Below are positions 1-7,752 of a DNA stretch of 32,761 bases, piece after piece. The position numbers were made by a program, and so were the translations under genes. The notes below the pieces were generated by a model. The model worked only from the letters and a program-made list of their open reading frames with translations. It ran no database searches and had not been told where the DNA came from. How positions within the stretch are numbered: position 1 is the stretch's first letter; each line of letters opens with the position of its first letter. Origin of the DNA: a virus; IMG/VR virus record IMGVR_UViG_3300007735_000623, positions 1 to 32,761 of that record; one strand, written 5' to 3'.

Positions 1-862
1 GGAAGAAAAACGGGCTTCCTGAGTACGTCATACGATAAATCGCACGTTCTAGGAACACTAGACCATACTCACCACCCGCTAAACCTGTGATATTCCCACC
101 ATCAGGTAGGTATTGAGAGTCAGATTGGCTAGAAGCACTAGCAACCCAATTCAATTCGTTGTTAATGTCTGACCAGTAGACAGTAGATTCACCGCCAGAA
201 ATGTTAGCAGCGACCACAAAGTCACGAACTACCGTTACAAACTTAGCTGGTGGAGCATTGCCAGTCGCTGTGATGGTCGTACTAGATACCGTTTGACTAG
301 CACTTACCGTATAAGTACCTGTACCACCAGTTCCAGTACCGTAAGCCGTAATCCTAGTACCGCCTGTAACACCTGTTCCGCTAATGGTCTGACCTACTAC
401 GACACTTCCGTAAGCCATAGAGGAAACAGTCAGCGTAGTGCCTGAAATAGACCCTGTGAATCGAGCATCATCCAACCCATAGAAGTATGCCCCACCAGAC
501 AAATCAAACGATTGCAGCTTGTCTAAGCCGTTAGCAACGATCATCTTCGACCCGAACTGAGTCACATCCCACGATGAAACAGTCGTGTAACCCGTAGTCG
601 TTAACGGATCAAGTGTCGTATCGCTAGAATCAAACTTATAGATTTGAGTAGCACCAGCAGCAAATAGCGAGTTAGTACCAGCGTACTTACCCGCAAACGC
701 TACCAATAACGATTGACCTGCGTTAGATGAGTAATCAGCTACATCACGAATAGGCGCATAACCGTTAAGTACCGGATAACAGTTCTTGGCATCCGTTACA
801 CCGCCAGCGATTCCCGGCTGGTCTGGTGTCCACTCACCAAAGTTTATTCTTGTCGTAGCCAT
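1..862 (-). CDS. Tail/virion structural protein, truncated at window edge (N-terminal 287 residues)
   Basis: The reading frame starts at ATG 862 and stays open to the left edge, so the C-terminus is missing. The N-terminus has the short motif [12 protein letters not shown] followed by a Cys-Tyr-Pro and [14 protein letters not shown] pattern, the style of large beta-propeller-like tail or DNA-stabilisation proteins that follow head genes in short-tailed phages. This family link is inference. Residues about 135-200 form a separate Thr/Gly/Ser-rich beta module ([12 protein letters not shown] ... [13 protein letters not shown]) that looks inserted. The start overlaps the end of the preceding repeat-protein gene by 19 nt, which supports translational coupling. 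Alternative: a tail fibre or tail-tube protein. Confidence 0.75.
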   Translation of the reverse strand, partial: MATTRINFGEWTPDQPGIAGGVTDAKNCYPVLNGYAPIRDVADYSSNAGQSLLVAFAGKYAGTNSLFAAGATQIYKFDSSDTTLDPLTTTGYTTVSSWDVTQFGSKMIVANGLDKLQSFDLSGGAYFYGLDDARFTGSISGTTLTVSSMAYGSVVVGQTISGTGVTGGTRITAYGTGTGGTGTYTVSASQTVSSTTITATGNAPPAKFVTVVRDFVVAANISGGESTVYWSDINNELNWVASASSQSDSQYLPDGGNITGLAGGEYGLVFLERAIYRMTYSGSPFFF

Positions 863-1380
863 GTATCACCCACAGGAGCAACTTTTACCCATTCTTCACC
901 GTAAATCATGCCTTTAGCCGTTACCACAGACCGACCAGTAATCGACCCTACAGCAGTTGATCTACGAACACCACCAGTAGCCCTAACGTCAGCTTTGCCT
1001 AATACACCAGCACTTGCCAAAACAGCATTGTTAGCAATAGCCGTAAATATCGCTCTGCCTGTAATAGCACCTGACGCAAACTTAGCCGTACCACCAGCAG
1101 CCGTTACTATTGATCGACCATTAATAGCAGCAGTACCAACTCGTACATAACCACCGTTAGCCGTTACCGTTGCTCTACCTATGATAGAAGCATTGCCTTG
1201 TATCGGCCCTTCATAGGCCGTTACGATAGCCCTACCGAGGATTGCAGCAGACGCATTAGCCTGACGAGTACCAGCAGCCGTTACAACAGCACGACCAGTA
1301 ACGCTACCAGTCGCAGGAACTAAAGTCGTTATCCTGAGTTCGGATAAAGCAGCAGACGATAGCGGAGTAAATCCGAGCAT
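844..1380 (-). CDS. Tandem-repeat virion protein (seven ~20-residue GRA-VTA units)
   Basis: This 178-residue protein is mostly seven tandem units of about 19-21 residues with the core pattern (A/T)-x-(A/G)-x-(I/V)-x-GR(A/S)-x-(V/F)-TA-x-G. The C-terminal 20 residues ([14 protein letters not shown]) differ and may anchor it to a partner. Ala/Gly/Val/Thr-rich repeats with regular hydrophobic alternation suggest a beta-helix or beta-solenoid rod, as in tail spikes or capsid decoration proteins; this is inference. It sits directly after the tail-assembly chaperone-like gene (the chaperone's stop at 1381 abuts this ATG at 1380) and overlaps the next gene by 19 nt. I do not recognise a named family. 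Confidence 0.75.
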   Translation of the reverse strand: MLGFTPLSSAALSELRITTLVPATGSVTGRAVVTAAGTRQANASAAILGRAIVTAYEGPIQGNASIIGRATVTANGGYVRVGTAAINGRSIVTAAGGTAKFASGAITGRAIFTAIANNAVLASAGVLGKADVRATGGVRRSTAVGSITGRSVVTAKGMIYGEEWVKVAPVGDTWLRQE

Positions 1381-1821
1381 TTATGGCTCCACAGGCCATG
1401 CAACATCCCAAGGGAACCCCGCCTGCGTCGGCACATCGCGCAAAGCCTGACGGTAGGTAGCCCATGCAGCCTTATCTACAGGCGAGTCTTCTACCTGCGT
1501 CCAGTCTGATTCTGCCAGCCTGCGGCTACGCTCTGAACGCATGGAAGCAGCCTGTTGCTCATCCAAAGCGGCTTTGGCTTCATCACCCATGTCGGCTACG
1601 GCAAACTTGGTGTACCACTTACCATCTACCTGCTCTACGCCATCACGGTAAGCAACTTGGTAGCGAGTAGGCTGCGCTTGTGGCCCGTTAAAAACAGGAT
1701 CAGCACCAAACGCATCTAAGATTTCCTCGACCAAAACTTGAGGAAATCCTGTGTTTGGATGCATTGCGCGGAACTCGCTACTTGTTACTACCGCGCCAGT
1801 TTCTCGTATTCTGATTTCCAT
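1381..1821 (-). CDS. Tail-assembly chaperone-like protein (PF16778 type)
   Basis: The 146-residue product has the C-terminal block typical of the phage tail-assembly chaperone family Phag_tail_APC: an R-x-x-RRLAESDWTQ stretch, then a PVDKAAWA-YRQALRD segment, then a GFPWD-WP ending. Proteins of this family lie next to tail fibre genes and are thought to help fold or attach fibres; they are normally absent or minor in the virion. The N-terminus begins with EIRIRETGAVV, consistent with the family. The stop TAA directly precedes the next gene's ATG. In this phage the neighbouring fibre gene is separated from it by a homing endonuclease gene, so the chaperone and its client are no longer adjacent. 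Confidence 0.8.
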   Translation of the reverse strand: MEIRIRETGAVVTSSEFRAMHPNTGFPQVLVEEILDAFGADPVFNGPQAQPTRYQVAYRDGVEQVDGKWYTKFAVADMGDEAKAALDEQQAASMRSERSRRLAESDWTQVEDSPVDKAAWATYRQALRDVPTQAGFPWDVAWPVEP

Positions 1822-1828
1822 AATGACC

Positions 1829-2377
1829 TCAGGCTATTGCTAGATTATTGCCGTAACTAAAACCAAACTTCTGATTTTTAGCACGCCACTCAATTGTTGA
1901 TTTTTTAATCCCCAAAGCATTTGCAGCTAACTTAGCGGTAGCAAAAAATCCTTCAGGCGTAGTTACACCGATTGCGTTGTAATGTTTTCCACCACTGATA
2001 GATGCACTAAACTTTGCCTTTACTTCTGGTCTGTGCATTGGATTTTTTAAACCAACCGCCCAAGGTTTTGGTTTGCCAGACAATGCCTTAGATTTTTTAA
2101 GCTTTGTTTTTTCACTATCGGGCTTTCCTAAATTACCATCGCTGACATTTATTTTACCCAATCCAATAAACACATTTCCAATTTCATAACAACCCAAGTC
2201 ACCAATTCTGCACATACAATATTTGTTTGCTCCGCGACCTCTTTGATCCCATTTACCGGAATCAACCCATATTTGCTTCCACTCATCAAAAGTCAATTTG
2301 AACTCAATGTTACGAGTTTTAGCATTTGATTTGTGTTGCGAATACGCTTTTTTGTAAGGGTCTTTTGTCATATTCAA
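1829..2377 (-). CDS. Free-standing HNH/NUMOD-type homing endonuclease
   Basis: The 182-residue protein has an N-terminal segment (AKTRNIEFKLT-FDEW, then GKWDQRGRG, CMCRIGDLGCYEIGNV) of the kind seen in phage HNH-like nucleases. A central NUMOD3-like motif follows (NPMHRPEVKAKFS), then a C-terminal NUMOD1-like helix-turn-helix around FATAKLAANALGIKKSTIEWR. These modules bind DNA in homing endonucleases. A classical HNH His-Asn-His triad is not obvious, so catalytic competence is uncertain. It starts at TTG 2377, overlapping the fibre gene's TGA in the manner of a TTGA junction; ATG 2371 is an alternative start. The gene is visibly richer in A/T and Lys than its neighbours, consistent with recent acquisition. 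It lies between fibre and chaperone genes. Confidence 0.8.
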   Translation of the reverse strand: MNMTKDPYKKAYSQHKSNAKTRNIEFKLTFDEWKQIWVDSGKWDQRGRGANKYCMCRIGDLGCYEIGNVFIGLGKINVSDGNLGKPDSEKTKLKKSKALSGKPKPWAVGLKNPMHRPEVKAKFSASISGGKHYNAIGVTTPEGFFATAKLAANALGIKKSTIEWRAKNQKFGFSYGNNLAIA

Positions 2378-4290
2378 CTGATGGCAAGAAAAATGTATGT
2401 ACCGCCGTTAGCATTCAATCCTGCTGGTGCTGCTGCGGTTACTCGGAACCCAACAGATGTTGTGTCTACATAGTTGGTGTTGGTTACTTCAGCGGCAGTT
2501 GAGTTCAAGAACATATATGGATCATTACCGCTTGTGATCCCCCGTGTTGAGTCATACACCCACCAGTCACCCGTAGAGTCAGTGCGCTTGATAAGAATGA
2601 ATCTAGCGCCAGTAGAAAAACCACAGTTAATGGTTTGTAAAGCACCCGTGCCTGTGTAACTACCTACTTTTGATACGCCAGCTACTGTGGCGAATAGGTA
2701 GACAACATTGTTATATGCTGCGTTGGTAAGGTCAGGAGCAAATGTAACTGTTGTTGCTGTTCTGTTATATATAAAATTCGCCCCATTATCTGTTTGAGCA
2801 TTAGTTGCATTTAATGTTAAAAAATATGTATCAGGATTTGTCAAACCAACACAAGTTACTTTCCAACCAAAACCAGTTTGATTTCTGGCTTTCCATATAA
2901 CTAATTCAGGAGCAACTCCTAAATTGTGATTTACAGCAAGAGCCGATCCCGTTCCCGTATAGCACACCACATCAAAGAAACCGGGGGCGCGTTGGAAAGC
3001 GTAGTTAATGTAGCCAGATGCATTTCCTGAAAAGGTAGTAAACCTGAAATTAACATTACTATCAAAAGCGCCAGATGAAGCAACCTCAGCGGCTGTTGTG
3101 TTTGGCTTCAAGTATGGGTTGCCGCGCAGACGATCAAAGTCGTACCAAGCATCGCCGTTTGTACGATTGCCGTACCAACATGAGTCCACAGGGAAGTTTG
3201 TAGTGACGGTATATGTTCCACTGGACGATGCAAGCGCAGGTAAAAACACACTCGTACCACTCGTCGGTGTTTTCATCGGGCCGCGACGGATGGCGATGTA
3301 GATGTAGGTTGCTGATGCAGATAGAGGGCCTGAGTTATTAGGGTCACCAAACCCCGTAGATAATGGAACAACTTGATACCCTGCGGATTCAGCCGCAGAA
3401 GATTGCGCCTCAAGGTATCTATTTCCGGTTTGCGCAAAACCACGCATATTGTCTAGCAATGTCCAAACGCCAGCTGTTGAGCTGTCTGTTCGTTTAAATA
3501 GCAGCCATTGCGGTTCATAGCCAAGATTAACAGCGGTAAAACTGCCGCTTGCATCAGTAGTAAACGACCCACAGCTAATCACATTGTCCGCACCAGCAGC
3601 ACCAAAGCCACCTGCGTTGTGGGCGAATAGGTAGGCAACGTAGGTGTTACCAGAACCGTTTATGTTTCCATTACTTCCAACAGTAAATTGCGTAGATGTT
3701 GGATCAACATAGGTTGTGTTATTGCCAAAAGTGATTGTGTTAACTGAGTTTGTCTCTGCAGCAGTAGTGTTAAGAATTGAATAGTAACCGGCACTTTGCC
3801 CTCTATGCCACACATACCAACCAGCATTTGCGTCTGTTCTTTTAATAATGAGACAGCCAACAGTGCCACCTAGTGAATGAGCAATATTTTGAGTTGTTCC
3901 ATTCCCCGTATAAGTCACCACATCAAAAAACTTAGCTTGCTTGCGGAATGTCCAAGTAACGTAAGTATCTGAACTACCAAAACCAGAAACATCGGTAACA
4001 AAACCAGTTGATGAGAAACTTGTTGGGGTTCCGTTTCCGGTGGCAGTTTGCTCGGCTGCGGTTGAATTACTTAGCAATGATTTTCCAGAACCGCGCACAG
4101 TATCAGTCAACCTATGGTTTGACCCTAAAGTTCTGTCTTTAAACCAAACCATCCCACCCTTACCAGACAGATCAATCCCATTTGTAATCGTCTGTGAGGC
4201 ACTGTTTCCAGAAAATAGATACGTCGAGAATACGTCCTCGATATAGTTCGCAGCACTACTTACATTGTCTGTTTTACGAGCAGCAAACAT
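2374..4290 (-). CDS. Tail fibre/receptor-binding-type protein with repeated DUF7483-like modules
   Basis: This 638-residue protein contains about six related modules. Each has a hydrophobic strand ending in KRTD or a variant, a Trp-rich strand, a D-x-x-RG turn, then (Y/L)L-x-N-(T/S)TAAE, and finally a G-x-T-Y-(V/I) strand. This is the pattern I associate with DUF7483, a jelly-roll-like domain found in tail fibres of aquatic phages. Strands reading FFDVVxYTGxG recur between modules. Likely role: an exposed fibre or adhesin binding cell-surface glycans (inference). No transmembrane segment or signal peptide is seen, as expected for a virion protein. It follows the fibre-type protein at 4300-5145 by 9 nt and is followed by the homing endonuclease. 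Confidence 0.8.
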   Translation of the reverse strand: MFAARKTDNVSSAANYIEDVFSTYLFSGNSASQTITNGIDLSGKGGMVWFKDRTLGSNHRLTDTVRGSGKSLLSNSTAAEQTATGNGTPTSFSSTGFVTDVSGFGSSDTYVTWTFRKQAKFFDVVTYTGNGTTQNIAHSLGGTVGCLIIKRTDANAGWYVWHRGQSAGYYSILNTTAAETNSVNTITFGNNTTYVDPTSTQFTVGSNGNINGSGNTYVAYLFAHNAGGFGAAGADNVISCGSFTTDASGSFTAVNLGYEPQWLLFKRTDSSTAGVWTLLDNMRGFAQTGNRYLEAQSSAAESAGYQVVPLSTGFGDPNNSGPLSASATYIYIAIRRGPMKTPTSGTSVFLPALASSSGTYTVTTNFPVDSCWYGNRTNGDAWYDFDRLRGNPYLKPNTTAAEVASSGAFDSNVNFRFTTFSGNASGYINYAFQRAPGFFDVVCYTGTGSALAVNHNLGVAPELVIWKARNQTGFGWKVTCVGLTNPDTYFLTLNATNAQTDNGANFIYNRTATTVTFAPDLTNAAYNNVVYLFATVAGVSKVGSYTGTGALQTINCGFSTGARFILIKRTDSTGDWWVYDSTRGITSGNDPYMFLNSTAAEVTNTNYVDTTSVGFRVTAAAPAGLNANGGTYIFLAIS

Positions 4291-4299
4291 TAGATACCC

Positions 4300-5145
4300 T
4301 TACGGAGTGTAGTTCTGAGCAACAGTTACGCCATACCAGTTAGTTCCGTCAGCAAAGAACGAGAAAATATCTTGCTTACTAGCTGTGCTGGTAATCGTAG
4401 GAGCAGTTCCAGCAGGCCATTTAACCGTTGACCACGTTACAGTCCGGCTACCAGTACCATCCTGTTTTAACATTAGCAGGAACGACTTACCTGATGTCGC
4501 TGTAGGCATCGTAATCGTCGCGTTACCTGTTAACGTAATGATCTGGACTGTACCGTTAGTCAAAGCCAACGTAATAGCCGTACTACTATTCGCTGTGTAA
4601 GGAGTCTCAACGTAGTTCGTAACCGTAGGATTCGTTAACGTCTTATTGGTCAGCGTTTCGCTACCAGTCGGTGTAACGTAATCCGTACCAGCTACAGCAG
4701 CAGAAAACGCACTCTGACCATTGCCCTTGACAATACCTGTCAAAGTAGCAACACCAGTACCACCGTAAGGAACAGTAATTTCCGTACCATTCCAGACACC
4801 AGACGAAATCGTACCTAACGCATTGACGTTATTTGATGCATCTTTGTAAACAGCCTTATCAGCCGCATACGTTACGAATACATCCTTAGTACCAGCACCA
4901 AAGTTAACCGCAGTATTGCTGTTCGACGATTTTAGAACCGTAGTCCTAGCCAACGTACCAGCACCTACCGTACCCAACCCTACCTCATAATCACCATTCA
5001 TAGTGATCGTGTAGTAGCAAGTATTGGTATTGCCAATTGCTGAACTAAAAGTCCGAAAACCCGTTACAGCCCCGTCCAGCGTTAGAGTGCCTGTGCCAGT
5101 CGTGGTGGACGTTTCACGAACTCGGTCAGCAATTACGAGAGCCAT
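4300..5145 (-). CDS. Tail fibre-type protein with glycine-rich repeats
   Basis: The 281-residue protein opens with a short beta domain (ALVIADRVRETSTTTGTGT-LTLDGAV) common at the N-terminus of phage fibre-associated proteins. The centre carries fibre repeats of the form GTISSGVWNGTEITVPYGGTG and ETLTNKTLTNPTV. The C-terminal 80 residues form a compact beta domain ending in a Trp-Tyr-x-Val strand (DGTNWYGVTVAQ). The repeats are typical of trimeric fibre shafts. It is probably a virion component joining the baseplate or tail tip to the larger fibre protein downstream; this is inferred from order. It is separated from the upstream Gp80-like gene by only 3 nt. Confidence 0.75.
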   Translation of the reverse strand: MALVIADRVRETSTTTGTGTLTLDGAVTGFRTFSSAIGNTNTCYYTITMNGDYEVGLGTVGAGTLARTTVLKSSNSNTAVNFGAGTKDVFVTYAADKAVYKDASNNVNALGTISSGVWNGTEITVPYGGTGVATLTGIVKGNGQSAFSAAVAGTDYVTPTGSETLTNKTLTNPTVTNYVETPYTANSSTAITLALTNGTVQIITLTGNATITMPTATSGKSFLLMLKQDGTGSRTVTWSTVKWPAGTAPTITSTASKQDIFSFFADGTNWYGVTVAQNYTP

Positions 5146-5148
5146 AAA

Positions 5149-5535
5149 TTACTCCAGAGTCACAGAAAGGTTACCAGTCGAGATAGTAAATACATCGCCT
5201 GATGCAATAGCCTTAGAAGCGTCTAGTGGCGTGTAATACAACAAATTACCGCTAGTAGAAGCGTCCAAGATACCGATGTGAGTCACAGTTCCCCATGTAC
5301 CAGTTGCAGTCGGGAAAGTAACTGACGCACTATTCGTAGATACACCATTACTAGGCGCACCAAACGTCACAGCAGTACGAGCATAGGAACCACCAGATAC
5401 CTCAGTACCTGTATTACCCTCACCCGGATCGCTAGTGTAAAGACCTACATAAACCGTAGCAGGGCTTGTGTAGGATGTATTGCGGAGCGTAGCGTTAATT
5501 AGCGCGTTCTCCAGATAGTTCGACATCTCTGCCAT
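5149..5535 (-). CDS. Gp80-like phage tail fibre/decoration protein
   Basis: This 128-residue protein has the hallmark opening of the Gp80-type family: an N-terminal amphipathic helix (SNYLENALINATLR), then a strand VYVGLYTSDPGE, then a G-x-YAR-AVTF segment and a GTVTHIGILDA turn. The family occurs next to fibre and adaptor genes in many siphoviruses and podoviruses and is a small beta-sandwich virion protein. Its length matches the family (about 120-140). It is positioned between the head-tail adaptor (2-nt gap) and the fibre-type gene (3-nt gap), so all three are likely translated from one message. The exact structural role is unknown. Confidence 0.75.
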   Translation of the reverse strand: MAEMSNYLENALINATLRNTSYTSPATVYVGLYTSDPGEGNTGTEVSGGSYARTAVTFGAPSNGVSTNSASVTFPTATGTWGTVTHIGILDASTSGNLLYYTPLDASKAIASGDVFTISTGNLSVTLE

Positions 5536-5537
5536 GA

Positions 5538-6158
5538 TTACCTCACGTTGTAAGACATACTCATAGGTTGACCGGAATACTCACTTGCTTGGTCGGACGT
5601 AGAAATACCCTCTACCGCCCTAGAATACAAAGCTGCCCAAGTCTGCAACCTCGCATCATTCATTAAATACGGTTCAGCCTCGCCTAAAGCCGCATATAGC
5701 AACGCATCAGGGCAATACGCCAGAAACGTATTACTCGCATTAGTATCGCTAAGGAGAGCAGGTTTAGCGTAGTACAACATCTGAGCCGTATAAACCGTAT
5801 CAGGAACCGGAGCTAACTGCATCTCAGCACCTAAAATCGTGTAATCGATAGGCTTACCAGAGTCGGTTACACGGGCTGTTTCGTAGAATGAATTAGGAGC
5901 TTTGTAGCGCAATGTCGATACCGGAGTGGTATTCAAGTGAATATCGCGCATCGATAGAAAATCAGTCGGCAACCCTAGTGTAGAGTCACCTGCTGTTGTA
6001 GAAGCTGTAGCAACTACCAACATTTGCCGAATCCGTAAGTCTCGCTGCAAACGGTATTCAGCTAATTGAATAAAATCAGGAATAACAGAAGTCAGATCAC
6101 TACGCGCTAGGTAGTTAGCTACCGTTGTCTTTAAATCGGTATAGGTAGTGATCGCCAT
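5538..6158 (-). CDS. Head-tail adaptor (SU10/P22 gp4-like phage adaptor protein)
   Basis: This 206-residue, mostly helical protein starts with a helix (YTDLKTTVANYLARSD), followed by a segment containing AEYRLQRDLRIRQM, a later DFLSMRDIHL motif, and a C-terminal helix AALYSRAVEGI. This arrangement is characteristic of phage adaptor proteins that form the dodecameric ring beneath the portal. Location after the capsid gene and before the tail proteins fits that role. The family call rests on pattern recognition of the AEYRLQRDLRI signature; length is within the usual range of about 180-230. It begins 2 nt after the glycosyltransferase gene ends. Confidence 0.75.
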   Translation of the reverse strand: MAITTYTDLKTTVANYLARSDLTSVIPDFIQLAEYRLQRDLRIRQMLVVATASTTAGDSTLGLPTDFLSMRDIHLNTTPVSTLRYKAPNSFYETARVTDSGKPIDYTILGAEMQLAPVPDTVYTAQMLYYAKPALLSDTNASNTFLAYCPDALLYAALGEAEPYLMNDARLQTWAALYSRAVEGISTSDQASEYSGQPMSMSYNVR

Positions 6159-6159
6159 A

Positions 6160-6813
6160 TTATTCCTCTAACTGCTCAAAATCTTTCCAGCCATACTCGT
6201 AAGTGCCAATATGCCGGATATGCATCGATAGTTCATGGTCAACATACGTCTGAAAACCCTCTGAACCAGCCTTTACGCAGAAATACACATCCTCACCACA
6301 AGCACCGTTTGGCCCCCATCCAGCATCAAACCAAGGCCGACCAGTCTTTTCAAACACTTCTTTACGGATTAAGACAGCACCAAATCCTACCGCTGTGACT
6401 TCCTCAATCCCCTGTTTGCCCCTAGAGTCCACATTCGACCACTTGTGAACCATTGTCTCGCCTTCCATGTACTTCTCTACAATCTTAGCAGTTGGCGTGA
6501 CTGGCTTACGTCTAGTCGTTGCATTAACTCCAACTATAGGCACATCTCTACTTAGCAGAATAGTAATCATATCGTGCGGGAATCTCATGTCGCTGTCAAC
6601 AAACAACACAGCGTCACAACCCTCCTTCAACGCTACCTCTGCCAACTTCTCCCGCTGATCGAATATCAGCGTTCCCGGCATTGTGTACAGACTCAGACCG
6701 CCTTTGCCATCTTTGCACCGGACTGACGCATCATGAGCAGCCATCCTAGCAAAGTCAAAAGCAAACGCTGTATGAACCTCATCTCTTGCTGGAACACATA
6801 CGCCAACTCTCAT
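6160..6813 (-). CDS. Glycosyltransferase, GT-A fold, inserted in the head module
   Basis: The product (217 residues from ATG 6813) starts with VGVCVPARDEV, a Rossmann-like strand of nucleotide-sugar transferases. At residues 70-76 it has the metal-binding DXD motif in FVDSDMRF, followed by PIVGVNATTRRKP and, near the C-terminus, GEDVYFC and HIRHIGTYEYGW. These fit GT2-like transferases related to N-acetylgalactosaminyl or polyprenol-type enzymes; the donor cannot be read. I chose ATG 6813 because it forms an ATGA overlap with the upstream gene and has an AGAGG ribosome site 6 nt ahead; a longer start at 6837 is possible. Its position between capsid and adaptor genes suggests modification of the virion or of host surface sugars. 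Confidence 0.8.
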   Translation of the reverse strand: MRVGVCVPARDEVHTAFAFDFARMAAHDASVRCKDGKGGLSLYTMPGTLIFDQREKLAEVALKEGCDAVLFVDSDMRFPHDMITILLSRDVPIVGVNATTRRKPVTPTAKIVEKYMEGETMVHKWSNVDSRGKQGIEEVTAVGFGAVLIRKEVFEKTGRPWFDAGWGPNGACGEDVYFCVKAGSEGFQTYVDHELSMHIRHIGTYEYGWKDFEQLEE

Positions 6814-7100
6814 AGAGAACCTCTGTATGTTTTCCAAACAGCATTATCAGGATCATTTAGCCACTTAGCGAACCCAACCTCATCCACCACGTTAAAGCCC
6901 TTCATAATCCCCTGCTGGTTTAGTACATCGATCACCGTAAAGGGAATACGAGCTACATGATGCAATTCGTTGAGATGACCCGTCCTCTGCTTATCTACCT
7001 CCAACTGAGCCTTGTTAGCCTCAATAATCTCCGTTACATCCTGTTTAGTCTCGATGACGATACCACCGTCACCATCTGCGTGTACTGTCTGTGTACGCAT
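6810..7100 (-). CDS. Conserved small phage protein downstream of the capsid gene
   Basis: This 96-residue protein is unrecognised by name. It begins MRTQTVHADGDGGIVIETKQD, continues with a charged helix (IEANKAQLEVDKQR) and a middle segment LHHVARIPFTVIDVLNQQGIMKGF. It ends in a motif WLNDPDNAVWKTYRGSL that I recognise as recurring at the C-terminus of small proteins after capsid genes in short-tailed phages. No membrane segment or signal peptide is seen. The stop overlaps the glycosyltransferase start (ATGA). It may be a head completion or minor virion protein, but that is inferred only from position. Confidence 0.7.
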   Translation of the reverse strand: MRTQTVHADGDGGIVIETKQDVTEIIEANKAQLEVDKQRTGHLNELHHVARIPFTVIDVLNQQGIMKGFNVVDEVGFAKWLNDPDNAVWKTYRGSL

Positions 7101-7115
7101 AAATCCTTTCGTAGT

Positions 7116-7141
7116 TCCCCCTAGCCCGTAGGCTAGGAGGA
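7116..7141 (-). other. Stable hairpin directly after the capsid gene
   Basis: On the minus strand this is an 11-bp stem (one G-T pair) closed by a TACG loop between C and G, the extra-stable UNCG tetraloop type. It lies 11 nt beyond the capsid stop codon. No U-run follows, so it is not a canonical intrinsic terminator. A role as an RNase barrier stabilising capsid mRNA, or as a partial terminator lowering downstream expression, is inference. Confidence 0.6.
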
Positions 7142-7152
7142 TTTGCTACTAA

Positions 7153-7722
7153 TTATAGGCTCATGTCCAGATCGAAGATTCCGCCATGAGCAGCTTCGTT
7201 CTTAACTTCCAGCGTGACTTCAGCCAGCAACTGAGTATTCTCAGAGTCACCAGTCTTAGCCAGATCGTTAGTCTGGAACGGACGCAGATACGCCAGAGCC
7301 GCATACTCAGGATCAAGGATCAGAGCATCACGGGTACGCATGAAGCGGTTAGGAACAACCGACATAGTGCCAAAGTCAGACATATAAACGTCAGCAGCAC
7401 CGATAATGGTAGTCGGAGTGTTCGACGGAGCCATGTAACGCTGTGCAGCGATACCAGCAAACGACGAAACCTTCTGCTTACCAGCAGCACCGACCATCAG
7501 AATCTTAGGCGAACCACCCGATACGAACACCTCAGACACTACAGTCTTCAGCAGAGCCTCGGTAAAGGTACGCTGAGTACCGTCAGTACGAGTCGATACG
7601 CCGATAGTTGCAGGATCAGCACCACCCGAACCAACGTCCGAGTTAGTCTTGATCCACGACAGGATCGAACCGAGCTTACGAGCAGTAGTCGAGGAACCAG
7701 CCGAACGACCTTGGTTAGCCAA
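7153..7722 (-). CDS. Major capsid protein, C-terminal part (frame continues across an in-frame amber)
   Basis: This is the larger part of an HK97-fold-type capsid protein of the SU10/DUF5309-like family: it contains PATIGVSTRTDGTQRTFTEALL, a loop SGGSPKILMVGAAGKQKVS, and the C-terminal segment DALILDPEYAALAYLRPF followed by an acidic strand. The frame is the same as that of the N-terminal part at 7753-8097, and together they encode about 314 residues, a normal length. A TAG at 7753-7755 interrupts it. The only nearby in-frame starts are weak (TTG 7722), with no well-spaced ribosome site, so independent translation is doubtful. The open frame runs from 7752 with ELKRDLETILLANQGR joining the halves seamlessly. 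Confidence 0.85.
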   Translation of the reverse strand: MANQGRSAGSSTTARKLGSILSWIKTNSDVGSGGADPATIGVSTRTDGTQRTFTEALLKTVVSEVFVSGGSPKILMVGAAGKQKVSSFAGIAAQRYMAPSNTPTTIIGAADVYMSDFGTMSVVPNRFMRTRDALILDPEYAALAYLRPFQTNDLAKTGDSENTQLLAEVTLEVKNEAAHGGIFDLDMSL

Positions 7723-7752
7723 CAGGATAGTCTCTAGGTCACGCTTTAGCTC

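Noticed and set aside
7186-7737. 183-residue plus-strand ORF over the capsid gene
   Set aside because: It is antisense to the C-terminal half of the capsid gene, Ser/Arg/Thr-rich, with no protein-like pattern.
7713-7752. Internal restart of the capsid protein after the amber codon
   Set aside because: AGGAG lies directly at the amber, but the first start at a usable distance is an out-of-frame GTG that stops at once. The in-frame TTG at 7722 is too far from it.
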